A stretch of DNA of 24,742 nucleotides from positions 1 to 24,742 of IMG/VR virus record IMGVR_UViG_3300020200_000167; one strand, given 5' to 3'. This DNA comes from a virus. This document shows positions 19,940 through 24,742 of this stretch, in pieces. The translations under genes and the position numbers were made by a program. How positions within the stretch are numbered: position 1 is the stretch's first letter; each line of letters begins with the position of its first letter. The notes beneath the pieces are model-generated. The model searched no databases. It was given only the letters and a program-made list of their open reading frames with translations, and was not told the DNA's origin.

Positions 19940-19963
19940 CACCATCGGCCACCACTATCCAAA

Positions 19964-19985
19964 TGTAGGTTCATTATGATATAAT
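19964..19985 (+). promoter_or_regulatory. TGTCRG-box promoter 17 (one mismatch)
   Basis: TGTAGG, 10 nt, TATAAT; leader with AGGAAAGGCGGAG before ATG 20010. Confidence 0.6.
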
Positions 19986-20009
19986 CGAGGGTTCTAGGAA
20001 AGGCGGAGT

Positions 20010-20426
20010 ATGAAAACCAAAGAACAACAGATAGGCGAACTACTGGCAAACTCAGTAGAGGATTATTTCTTCAATCCTGCCTCTTTGGGCAGGTATCTAT
20101 CGGAGCAACCCATATACACCCTAAATCGCATTATAGAGGTTGTAGCATGGATTATAGAGAAGCAGGCAGAGCGTTATCGCAGAGAGGTTGCCGAAAACGG
20201 CACAATCTGCGAAGGGCTCATCATAGCCAATATGCTTGATAATGTGATTGACAAGATAAAGGTATCTAATGACTTCAAATCAGTCAAACTCCCTATCCTG
20301 CCAGAGGAGAGGGGAGCGTTCGTCAAATCCCTTCCTGAGACGGATAGTCAGGCATACAGGTATTCATGGCTACACGATACAATCAAGCCACATCAGAATG
20401 TCATATTAAACGAGATAGTCCGATGA
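20010..20426 (+). CDS. Hypothetical helical protein
   Basis: 138 aa, mostly helical. Overlaps the next gene as ATGA. Not recognised. First gene of the last plus unit before the candidate origin. Confidence 0.65.
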   Translation: MKTKEQQIGELLANSVEDYFFNPASLGRYLSEQPIYTLNRIIEVVAWIIEKQAERYRREVAENGTICEGLIIANMLDNVIDKIKVSNDFKSVKLPILPEERGAFVKSLPETDSQAYRYSWLHDTIKPHQNVILNEIVR

Positions 20427-20614
20427 CCAAGCTATTAGAGGGCGATCAATGCGTTTGGTGTGGGCATGAATTCGAATGGCCTCTTCCAGGGCGGCGGAAC
20501 AAAATCGAAACAAAGCTAGATGAATATAATCATATAATGGAATTGATCAGAACCATAATCCCTGTCCTGGTCCTTGGCCTGCAGATAATTATTATAATAA
20601 AACTATCTAGATAG
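20423..20614 (+). CDS. Zinc-knuckle membrane protein
   Basis: 63 aa from the ATG overlapping the previous stop. CVWCGHEF (C10, C13) suggests half a zinc site; the C-terminus (IRTIIPVLVLGLQIIIIIKL) is a membrane segment. Tail-anchored topology likely. Function unknown. Confidence 0.55.
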   Translation: MTKLLEGDQCVWCGHEFEWPLPGRRNKIETKLDEYNHIMELIRTIIPVLVLGLQIIIIIKLSR

Positions 20615-20617
20615 CTC

Positions 20618-20911
20618 ATGTCTCCTAAAGCAAGATATTCCCTGGAAAGATACTTTGGATCCTCCATCCCTGCTGCCATCAGATCGGCCCTTTCGATCGA
20701 GGGGATAAGGCCGTTAAAGACTGGATCTCATTTTAAGGTATCTGGAGAACGTGGCATATTCACATTCTTATATGCGGAAGGCGATATCATAACCTGTTTC
20801 GATCCGAATGGCCAGTTCAAGATGGTATCAGCCAATAAGGTGAAACGATCGATCAATCGATCTAAACGAGAGCGATATAAAAAAGGCGGGAAGAAAACAA
20901 AATCCCCTTAG
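20618..20911 (+). CDS. Hypothetical basic protein near the origin
   Basis: 97 aa. Beta-rich middle (GSHFKVSGERGIFTFLYAEGD) and a very basic tail (KVKRSINRSKRERYKKGGKK). DNA or RNA binding is likely from charge. A TATAAT at 20593-20598 lies 19 nt before the ATG; no SD is visible. Confidence 0.6.
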   Translation: MSPKARYSLERYFGSSIPAAIRSALSIEGIRPLKTGSHFKVSGERGIFTFLYAEGDIITCFDPNGQFKMVSANKVKRSINRSKRERYKKGGKKTKSP

Positions 20912-20969
20912 CCCTATATAAAATACAACCCATATAGATATGATAGATCTAAGATATATCTTGGCCAAT

Positions 20970-21012
20970 TTATCCACAGGTTATCCACATCCTGTGGATA
21001 TTTTTGTGGATG
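20970..21012. repeat. DnaA-box cluster
   Basis: TTATCCACA twice in direct order, 11 bp apart, then TGTGGATAT and TGTGGATGG in reverse order. The first two match the DnaA consensus exactly. Confidence 0.65.
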
Positions 21013-21017
21013 GAGAT

Positions 21018-21066
21018 ATGGGCCAAAATTTGCATTTACGATCATATGTGAAAAATCCCTGAAAAT
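21018..21066 (+). repeat. Iteron-like repeat, copy E
   Basis: ATGGGCCAAAATTTGCATTT, then ACG, 17 nt, CCTG (21058). Long form of the TTACG/CCTG repeat. Confidence 0.6.
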
Positions 21067-21149
21067 TCTGGAAAATGTATGTTAAATCTAATATAATGTA
21101 TATAGAATATAACAGAATGTTATACAAATGGATCAGAATCTAGGGGAAT

Positions 21150-21198
21150 ATGGGCCAAATTTATCCGTTTACGGAGCATGGCCAAATGCCCCTGAAGC
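21150..21198 (+). repeat. Iteron-like repeat, copy F
   Basis: ATGGGCCAAATTTATCC, TTTACG, 17 nt to CCTG at 21191. Confidence 0.6.
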
Positions 21199-21206
21199 TT
21201 GATGAT

Positions 21207-21255
21207 ATGGGCCAAAATTTATATTTACGAGGATATTGACAAAATCCCTCAAATA
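21207..21255 (+). repeat. Iteron-like repeat, copy G
   Basis: ATGGGCCAAAATTTATATTT, then ACG, 17 nt, CCTC (21247). Starts 57 bp after copy F. Confidence 0.6.
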
Positions 21256-21482
21256 TGCTAATAAATATGGCTCCAATGTGGAGCAAAATGGATTACGGTG
21301 GAGTAAAATGGAGGGCTTCAATTACACATATATCCAATTAAAGATATATTAGTAATAATTGGTAGTGATTTAGTAGCATTCTCTCCTAACATGCCCCATA
21401 GAATGCCCCTTATAGGCCTTCAAAGGGCCATTAGCGGGGGGATTAGGGGGAGATCCTATAAGGAGTATCTTGTGCATTTTCG

Positions 21483-22097
21483 CTACTGATGGCTTCGATT
21501 TCGGATATTAGGCGATGGGCCACGATATACTCCTACATTTGGATCCATCATATGCTCTGGAACCTTTAGCCCATCTGGATATACTATATGTATCGCATCC
21601 CCTAATGTCTCTGGATTTATATCTTTTGGCTCTATCGGCAGCGATAGCTGCTCCGTATCTGCCTTATATGAGGTTATATATCTGACCTCATCTAGTATAT
21701 TATTGGCTAGGGCTGTATTTATCATCTCCGCCGACCAGGAAAATCGAATCGGTTCGGCTGAGAAATATACCACGAAATAGATATCTGGGTATTTGGTCTT
21801 GACCAAGACTGCATTTGCTATGGCCTTCTTTACATTATCTGTTCTTTGGGCTCCAGGTCTTTTGCCATTATCCTTCTTCCCGCCCTTTGATTCTACATAC
21901 TCTATGCCCTGCCAGGACCCAGCAAACTGAGGGTCTTCCTGCCTGGTGGATCCGTATGCGATAAAGTCTACCTCACACCCTGTACCTGATATATAGACAT
22001 TCTTTTCAATTGCGACAAATCCACGCTCTTTCAGATCTTGTTGTACCAATTCCTCGAATTCGTCCCCAGACCTCTTTGATTCAGCTTGGAAATTCAT
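21483..22097 (-). CDS. PD-(D/E)XK nuclease-like protein
   Basis: 204 aa. Order of motifs: GDEFEELVQQDLKERGF (helix with E14/E15), then a strand with CEVDFIAYG (D44), then IEYVESKGG (E69, K71), the classical E..D..ExK arrangement, followed by a helix with DNVKKAIANAV. This fits phage nucleases of the restriction-endonuclease-like fold; whether it trims host DNA, acts in packaging or in recombination is not visible. Overlaps the next gene's stop by 4 bp. Confidence 0.7.
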   Translation of the reverse strand: MNFQAESKRSGDEFEELVQQDLKERGFVAIEKNVYISGTGCEVDFIAYGSTRQEDPQFAGSWQGIEYVESKGGKKDNGKRPGAQRTDNVKKAIANAVLVKTKYPDIYFVVYFSAEPIRFSWSAEMINTALANNILDEVRYITSYKADTEQLSLPIEPKDINPETLGDAIHIVYPDGLKVPEHMMDPNVGVYRGPSPNIRNRSHQ

Positions 22098-22408
22098 CCG
22101 ACCTGCTTTCTATTCCTAGTCTGGGGTCTTTTCTTCTTGGGATATATCATATCTATATATTCACAACCCTTGATCCAAGCCTTTTTCCTATTTGGGAATA
22201 TGGCCTGTGATCTAACGCCATTGGAATTCTCATAATACCATAATCCGCTAGCTTTATCTCTGCCGACCTTGACCCATTTCTTTATAGGTGGTTTGTCGTT
22301 GATGCTTTTCTCTAGGCAATTCTTGTCGTAGCAGAGATAGGTTGATTCCTCTAGTTGTTGCTTAGCTTTTAGCACATCTAAGGATTCTATTATTATCCTC
22401 TTAGACAT
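22094..22408 (-). CDS. Hypothetical basic protein
   Basis: 104 aa from the ATG at 22408, which has GGAGG 6 nt upstream; longer in-frame starts up to 22453 lie inside the zinc microgene. C26 and C31 and a basic WVKVGRDKASGLWYYENSNG region with KKKRPQTRNRKQ at the end suggest nucleic-acid binding. Not recognised. Confidence 0.6.
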   Translation of the reverse strand: MSKRIIIESLDVLKAKQQLEESTYLCYDKNCLEKSINDKPPIKKWVKVGRDKASGLWYYENSNGVRSQAIFPNRKKAWIKGCEYIDMIYPKKKRPQTRNRKQVG

Positions 22409-22505
22409 TGGATTCCTCCATACATCTAAAGCAGACCTCGATCTGCTCACCATTCCTCTTAGTGTTTACTGTCTGAACTCCATACTCAAAACATAGGTCG
22501 CACAT
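22401..22505 (-). CDS. Zinc-ribbon microprotein
   Basis: 34 aa. CDLC (C2, C5) and CFRC (C25, C28) with a 19-residue spacer. GGGGAG precedes the ATG. Overlaps the next start by 8 bp; its 3' end carries the SD of that gene. Confidence 0.65.
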   Translation of the reverse strand: MCDLCFEYGVQTVNTKRNGEQIEVCFRCMEESNV

Positions 22506-22514
22506 TGTCTCCCC

Positions 22515-22940
22515 TTACTCTAAATTCAATTGCGTCTCAAACAGGGTATCTGTCTGATTTAACTTATCTCCTTGTTCAAGGAGGTTGAATCCTTTGCTTC
22601 TTTCTAGGGCGACATACCTATAATCAAATAGCCCTAGGTCATCCTCGAGCTTCTTGAATATCTGCTCTGTAGGCAATAGCCCGCATGTGTATAGATCAAA
22701 TTGTATCTCTGCAGGAGCAGGCTCATCCCATACATGTAGGGCTATATGTGAGGTCTCTATCATGACTACGCATGTCAGACCTCTATTGCCCTCTTTTGTT
22801 ACATATGAGGAATATGGACCTTGTATCGTCTTCATGTCGATGGAATCGACTAATGACTGCATCCATTCTACCGCCGCCGTTTCACTTTTTAACGCACTAT
22901 TTGTGTATCCATTTACGAGTAATTGATTATGTAATGGCAT
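22515..22940 (-). CDS. speD: S-adenosylmethionine decarboxylase-like protein
   Basis: 141 aa, close to the bacterial proenzyme length. The enzyme removes CO2 from AdoMet to supply aminopropyl groups for spermidine. ETSHIALHVWDEP matches the self-cleavage region: S64 would become the pyruvoyl group, H69 corresponds to His68 and C86 (YTCG) to Cys83 of the Thermotoga enzyme. Two residues are inserted between S64 and C86, and the usual ESH is TSH. Spermidine made late in infection could neutralise packaged DNA. speD genes are known in aquatic phages. Confidence 0.72.
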   Translation of the reverse strand: MPLHNQLLVNGYTNSALKSETAAVEWMQSLVDSIDMKTIQGPYSSYVTKEGNRGLTCVVMIETSHIALHVWDEPAPAEIQFDLYTCGLLPTEQIFKKLEDDLGLFDYRYVALERSKGFNLLEQGDKLNQTDTLFETQLNLE

Positions 22941-22943
22941 ATA

Positions 22944-23084
22944 CTATCTACTTTCTTTAAGGAAGGGTTGGACCTTTTGTATAACCCTAAATGCATCGCC
23001 AGTGTCTGGGTCCACAAAGTCCCACCTAGGGGTCTCGAAGTCATCATAGTTCAATGATGCCTCCAGGTTTTCTAAAAATCCCAT
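22944..23084 (-). CDS. Hypothetical microprotein
   Basis: 46 aa, acidic (LNYDDFETPRWDFVDPDTGD). Overlaps the previous stop as TAATG, with GGAGGAGAA upstream. Directly precedes the decarboxylase gene. Confidence 0.55.
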   Translation of the reverse strand: MGFLENLEASLNYDDFETPRWDFVDPDTGDAFRVIQKVQPFLKESR

Positions 23085-23275
23085 TATATACCGTTCTCCT
23101 CCATGTATCTTAAACGCTCTTCGTATTTATCCCAATACGGAGTGCCATCTACATCATAATCAGAGCCTAATCTGTTTAATACCTCTTCGTTTTCTTTAAG
23201 AGTTTGCTCAATCAGTTGTTTTATCTTAAGAGCTCGCTCTTCTTTGTCTTGGTTATCTTGTCCAACGCTGGTCAT
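23084..23275 (-). CDS. Hypothetical acidic helical protein
   Basis: 63 aa from the ATG placed just after the upstream stop; in-frame ATGs at 23284 and 23290 are possible. Charged helix (KEERALKIKQLIEQTLKENE) then WDKYEERLRYMEENG. Not recognised. Confidence 0.55.
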   Translation of the reverse strand: MTSVGQDNQDKEERALKIKQLIEQTLKENEEVLNRLGSDYDVDGTPYWDKYEERLRYMEENGI

Positions 23276-23276
23276 T

Positions 23277-23414
23277 TCAGTCATCAGCATTTTCTTCGTC
23301 GTCCCACCCGTCAAGAAGGTCTATGTCAAATGATTTGAATGCTCTGTATACGACATAAGAAAATGCGCCCATGATTAGACCTAGAACTACTAATCCTCTT
23401 TTTCTTTTACTCAT
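23277..23414 (-). CDS. Single-span membrane protein
   Basis: 45 aa. Basic start MSKRKRG, membrane segment LVVLGLIMGAFSYVVY (8-23), acidic tail (DLLDGWDDEENADD). AAGGAG upstream. Typical inner-membrane microprotein with N-in orientation. Confidence 0.6.
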   Translation of the reverse strand: MSKRKRGLVVLGLIMGAFSYVVYRAFKSFDIDLLDGWDDEENADD

Positions 23415-23432
23415 ACCGCTCCTTATGTCTTA

Positions 23433-23462
23433 ATTATATAGGAAGATCCAAGGTTTTGTCAA
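23433..23462 (-). promoter_or_regulatory. Consensus sigma70-type promoter
   Basis: Minus strand TTGACA (23457-23462), 18-bp spacer, TATAAT (23433-23438). Perfect hexamers, leading into the 23414 gene and probably the whole unit down to 21483. Confidence 0.8.
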
Positions 23463-23488
23463 TAGGCACATAGATATCCAAATAAGAT

Positions 23489-23521
23489 CCCCACCAGCCC
23501 TGGATAGGGCTTAGTGGGGAA
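23489..23521 (-). terminator. Terminator-like hairpin after the 23529 gene
   Basis: CCCCAC and GTGGGG flank an inner AGCCCT-ATCC-AGGGCT stem. The following T-content is only moderate. Confidence 0.5.
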
Positions 23522-23528
23522 TATTTAA

Positions 23529-23744
23529 TTAAACCTTCTTGGGCCTAGTTTTTTTGGGTCCGATTACGGTTTCCCTGCGAACGCCGTGTTTATTTCTGTC
23601 AATTCTAACTTTTGGCTTTGGGCCATTTAATCCAGATCTAAACTTACCCTGCGAAGGATTTTTTCTCGCTACTTCTTGCGAAGTTAAAGCGCCTGATGGG
23701 GTACTGTTGGGTGGCGTCGTCATCCCAGTACCGTTATTGTCCAT
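23529..23744 (-). CDS. Basic hypothetical protein
   Basis: 71 aa from ATG 23744; an in-frame GTG at 23777 is possible. Low-complexity Thr/Pro/Ser start, then a Lys/Arg-rich tail (GPKPKVRIDRNKHGVRRETV). Not recognised; probably disordered and nucleic-acid binding. Confidence 0.55.
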   Translation of the reverse strand: MDNNGTGMTTPPNSTPSGALTSQEVARKNPSQGKFRSGLNGPKPKVRIDRNKHGVRRETVIGPKKTRPKKV

Positions 23745-23781
23745 TAATAAATCTCTGTCTCTCCTGTGGCGTTGCACTCAT
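23734..23781 (-). CDS. Possible 15-aa microgene
   Basis: MSATPQERQRFINGQ, start overlapping the previous stop (ATGA) and stop overlapping the next start. Tight coupling suggests translation, but size makes it uncertain. Confidence 0.3.
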   Translation of the reverse strand: MSATPQERQRFINGQ

Positions 23782-23885
23782 GTTGAGCTAAGCCCTGACT
23801 CTCCGTCATTTGAAACATCATTTATTGTTGCGTCAGCAATTCCTGTTGTGCTGCCAACATTCTCACATCCACACTCAACGCACAT
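23778..23885 (-). CDS. Cys-rich acidic microprotein
   Basis: 35 aa. MCVECGCENVGSTTG (C2, C5, C7) then an acidic Ser-rich tail. Its ATG is 1 nt after the stop of the upstream gene. The frame stays open upstream, but that part overlaps the better-supported 23887-24048 gene. Confidence 0.5.
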   Translation of the reverse strand: MCVECGCENVGSTTGIADATINDVSNDGESGLSST

Positions 23886-23886
23886 T

Positions 23887-24048
23887 TTACTTGCCGTTGT
23901 TTCCGAGCCCTGCACCATCTTGAGATGATACATCCTTTGCCGCTGGAAGCGATCCAGTTGCAGGGGAATACTCGCCAGATGCGTCAATATCATTTGTTCC
24001 TGCTGGCTTAGTTGCCTCAAAGCCACCTAGATTTAATCCGTCTGTCAT
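23887..24048 (-). CDS. Low-complexity hypothetical protein
   Basis: 53 aa, Gly/Ala/Asp-rich (MTDGLNLGGFEATKPAGTND...), with TAGGAG 7 nt before the ATG. Probably disordered. It was chosen over an overlapping frame because of its strong SD. Confidence 0.55.
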   Translation of the reverse strand: MTDGLNLGGFEATKPAGTNDIDASGEYSPATGSLPAAKDVSSQDGAGLGNNGK

Positions 24049-24067
24049 TTTTTTCTCCTATAGGTTT

Positions 24068-24109
24068 GTATTTAGATGGGTCTAGAAGTCCATCTATAGG
24101 TCTATTATA
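24068..24109 (-). promoter_or_regulatory. -10 element and leader hairpin
   Basis: Minus strand TATAAT (24104-24109), then a leader with TAGATGG/CCATCTA hairpin before the SD of the 24048 gene. No good -35. Confidence 0.4.
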
Positions 24110-24116
24110 GCATTTA

Positions 24117-24239
24117 TTAATTCTTGTATTTCTCGTGCCAGCAATCCTCGCAAATAGCTACATACTCGTTTTCTATGGTAATAAGGCGGGTTGCCATCTT
24201 GGAGCAGCCCGCCATTCCACATGTTCCCTCTAGTAGCAT
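24117..24239 (-). CDS. Zinc-ribbon microprotein
   Basis: 40 aa. C7, C12 and CEDC (C30, C33) make a small ribbon; ENEYVAICEDCWHEKY ends it. Start overlaps the previous stop (TAATG). Confidence 0.6.
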   Translation of the reverse strand: MLLEGTCGMAGCSKMATRLITIENEYVAICEDCWHEKYKN

Positions 24240-24427
24240 TACTTCTTTTTATTTGATTTTTTTACAGTCTTTTTGACTGCTGGCTTCTTTTTGGCTGGAG
24301 CCTTTTTGGCTGGAGCCTTCTTAGATGCTGCTTTCACGACTTCCACCTTCCCAACTGATTCTTCTAAAACAAGGGCAGTGTATTCATCCTCTTGTTTAAG
24401 GAACCAATTCTTTAATTTATTAAACAT
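24239..24427 (-). CDS. Small protein with histone-H1-like Lys/Ala tail
   Basis: 62 aa. First half amphipathic (MFNKLKNWFLKQEDEYTALVLEESVG); second half is ASKKAPAKKAPAKKKPAVKK-type repeat. Such tails are typical of bacterial histone-like and actinobacterial HU or topoisomerase C-termini and bind DNA without sequence preference. May be a virion or nucleoid-associated protein. Confidence 0.6.
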   Translation of the reverse strand: MFNKLKNWFLKQEDEYTALVLEESVGKVEVVKAASKKAPAKKAPAKKKPAVKKTVKKSNKKK

Positions 24428-24554
24428 TATTTATTTCTATCCTTTTTAGTATATAATCGATCACCATTTGTGGCTTCCACTCTTCTGGAAGTTCAAGATT
24501 ACTGATCTCTTGTATAATGTCCCGTCGGACTTTATTGTTTATATAATCTTCCAC
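24420..24554 (-). CDS. Hypothetical helical microprotein, leaderless
   Basis: 44 aa, GTG start. Helical, amphipathic (VEDYINNKVRRDIIQEISNL). The GTG follows a TAGAAT (24561-24566) by 6 nt, with TTGCCC 17 bp further upstream, and has no SD, so it is predicted leaderless. Overlaps the next start by 8 bp. Confidence 0.5.
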   Translation of the reverse strand: MEDYINNKVRRDIIQEISNLELPEEWKPQMVIDYILKRIEINNV

Positions 24555-24560
24555 TATATT

Positions 24561-24589
24561 ATTCTAGCACTCATATGATAAAGGGGCAA
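24561..24589 (-). promoter_or_regulatory. Leaderless promoter overlapping a terminator
   Basis: Minus strand: TTGCCC, 17-bp spacer, TAGAAT (24561-24566), start codon at +7 from the hexamer. The -35 is the right arm of the terminator hairpin at 24581. Confidence 0.45.
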
Positions 24590-24601
24590 GCATACCCTGC
24601 C
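24578..24601 (-). terminator. Terminator-like hairpin after the edge gene
   Basis: Minus strand GGGGCA...TGCCCC stem followed by TTTATC. Ends the partial gene at the window edge. Confidence 0.55.
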
Positions 24602-24615
24602 CCTTCGCCACGAGC

Positions 24616-24742
24616 TTACTTAATTAAAGCAACCTTTGCAGTTGGATTCTTTTTATTCCACTTCTTAGCGAGGGAATTGAACGCCTTCCTAATGTCTGCT
24701 AGAGCAACAGCATTTGCAGCATTTGCTGCATCTAGTTGTGCC
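24616..24742 (-). CDS. C-terminal end of an Ala/Lys-rich protein (partial)
   Basis: 41 residues visible (AQLDAANAANAVALADIRKA, then FNSLAKKWNKKNPTAKVALIK). Helical, basic at the end. The start lies outside the window. Possibly a virion or DNA-binding protein; not recognised. Confidence 0.55.
   Translation of the reverse strand, partial: AQLDAANAANAVALADIRKAFNSLAKKWNKKNPTAKVALIK

Larger units (their letters stand above)
20912..21482. other. Candidate replication origin region
   Basis: 571 bp with no convincing gene. It contains two perfect DnaA boxes (TTATCCACA at 20970 and 20981), two inverted near-matches (20993-21001 and 21005-21012), three long iteron-like repeats (from 21018, 21150 and 21207), a tandem GTGGAGYAAAATGGA pair with 20-bp period (21278, 21298) and AT-rich DNA around 21065-21130 and 21315-21370. 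It separates plus-strand genes on its left from minus-strand genes on its right, so the two sides are transcribed towards it. Confidence 0.6.

Noticed and set aside
19758-19955. 65-codon minus-strand frame
   Set aside because: It lies across the perfect helices of the structured RNA, opposite to its neighbours, without a ribosome site.
21264-21338. 24-codon frame starting ATGGCTCCAATG in the origin region
   Set aside because: No ribosome site; the codons are the tandem GTGGAGYAAAATGGA repeats.
23539-23928. 129-codon plus-strand frame
   Set aside because: Shadow opposite a series of coupled minus-strand genes; no ribosome site.
23887-24026. N-terminal extension of the Cys-rich 23778 frame up to 24026
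   Set aside because: Another frame with a strong ribosome site (24048) covers the same DNA; the Cys-rich gene then starts naturally at 23885.

Overview
The window looks like part of a double-stranded DNA phage genome, or a closely related element. It has tail-type structural genes, a holin-like gene and a transglycosylase, dense overlapping small genes, three tRNAs and phage-borne metabolic genes. Several families point to an actinobacterial host: a GP88-like cysteine protein, a DUF7455-like zinc protein, a miniature Lsr2-type DNA-binding domain, a class II ribonucleotide reductase, and genes whose start codon sits at the predicted transcription start. The modest GC content would suit a low-GC aquatic actinobacterium. 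That host assignment is inference.

Layout. (a) 1-4249, minus: tail-fibre-like proteins, a small membrane protein (holin candidate) and a B12-dependent ribonucleotide reductase. (b) 4408-5703, plus: a strong promoter, a membrane-anchored transglycosylase-like protein, two small genes and a terminator. (c) 5711-7973, minus: a cluster of microproteins (zinc ribbons and single-span membrane proteins), an A-type Fe-S carrier (ErpA/IscA-like), tRNA-Glu and a CAT-anticodon tRNA. (d) 8235-20911, plus: about 30 small genes in short transcription units, including DUF932, Api92-like, GP88-like and DUF7455-like proteins, tRNA-Asp and two non-coding RNA candidates. (e) 20912-21482: no gene; DnaA-type boxes and iteron-like repeats, a candidate replication origin. 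(f) 21483-24742, minus: a PD-(D/E)XK nuclease-like protein, an AdoMet-decarboxylase-like protein, zinc microproteins, membrane proteins and a Lys/Ala-tailed protein.

The main discovery is the expression system of region (d). Sixteen promoters share a TGTCRG box placed exactly 10 nt upstream of a TANNNT -10 hexamer, with no ordinary -35 element (the last box, at 19964, carries one mismatch). Fifteen of them lead into a very short leader with GAAAGGA as Shine-Dalgarno core, most often inside AACGAAAGGAAA. At 16673-16837, with its own extended -10 and a hairpin/T7 terminator, lies a candidate small RNA. It carries a 15-nt perfect antisense to that leader (AACGAAAGGAAACAA) just after a hairpin. 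A phage-encoded trans-acting RNA that shuts down or times a whole regulon of phage genes is the simplest reading.

Other repeated parts: an oriented bipartite repeat (TTACG-N16/17-CCTG, eight copies) placed between terminator-like hairpins and promoters and concentrated in the origin; two DnaA-box dyads; a palindrome CCTAGTCRACTAGG near outward promoters; and a roughly 300-nt highly structured RNA candidate at 19637-19939. All calls come from reading the sequence only; no database search or folding program was run.
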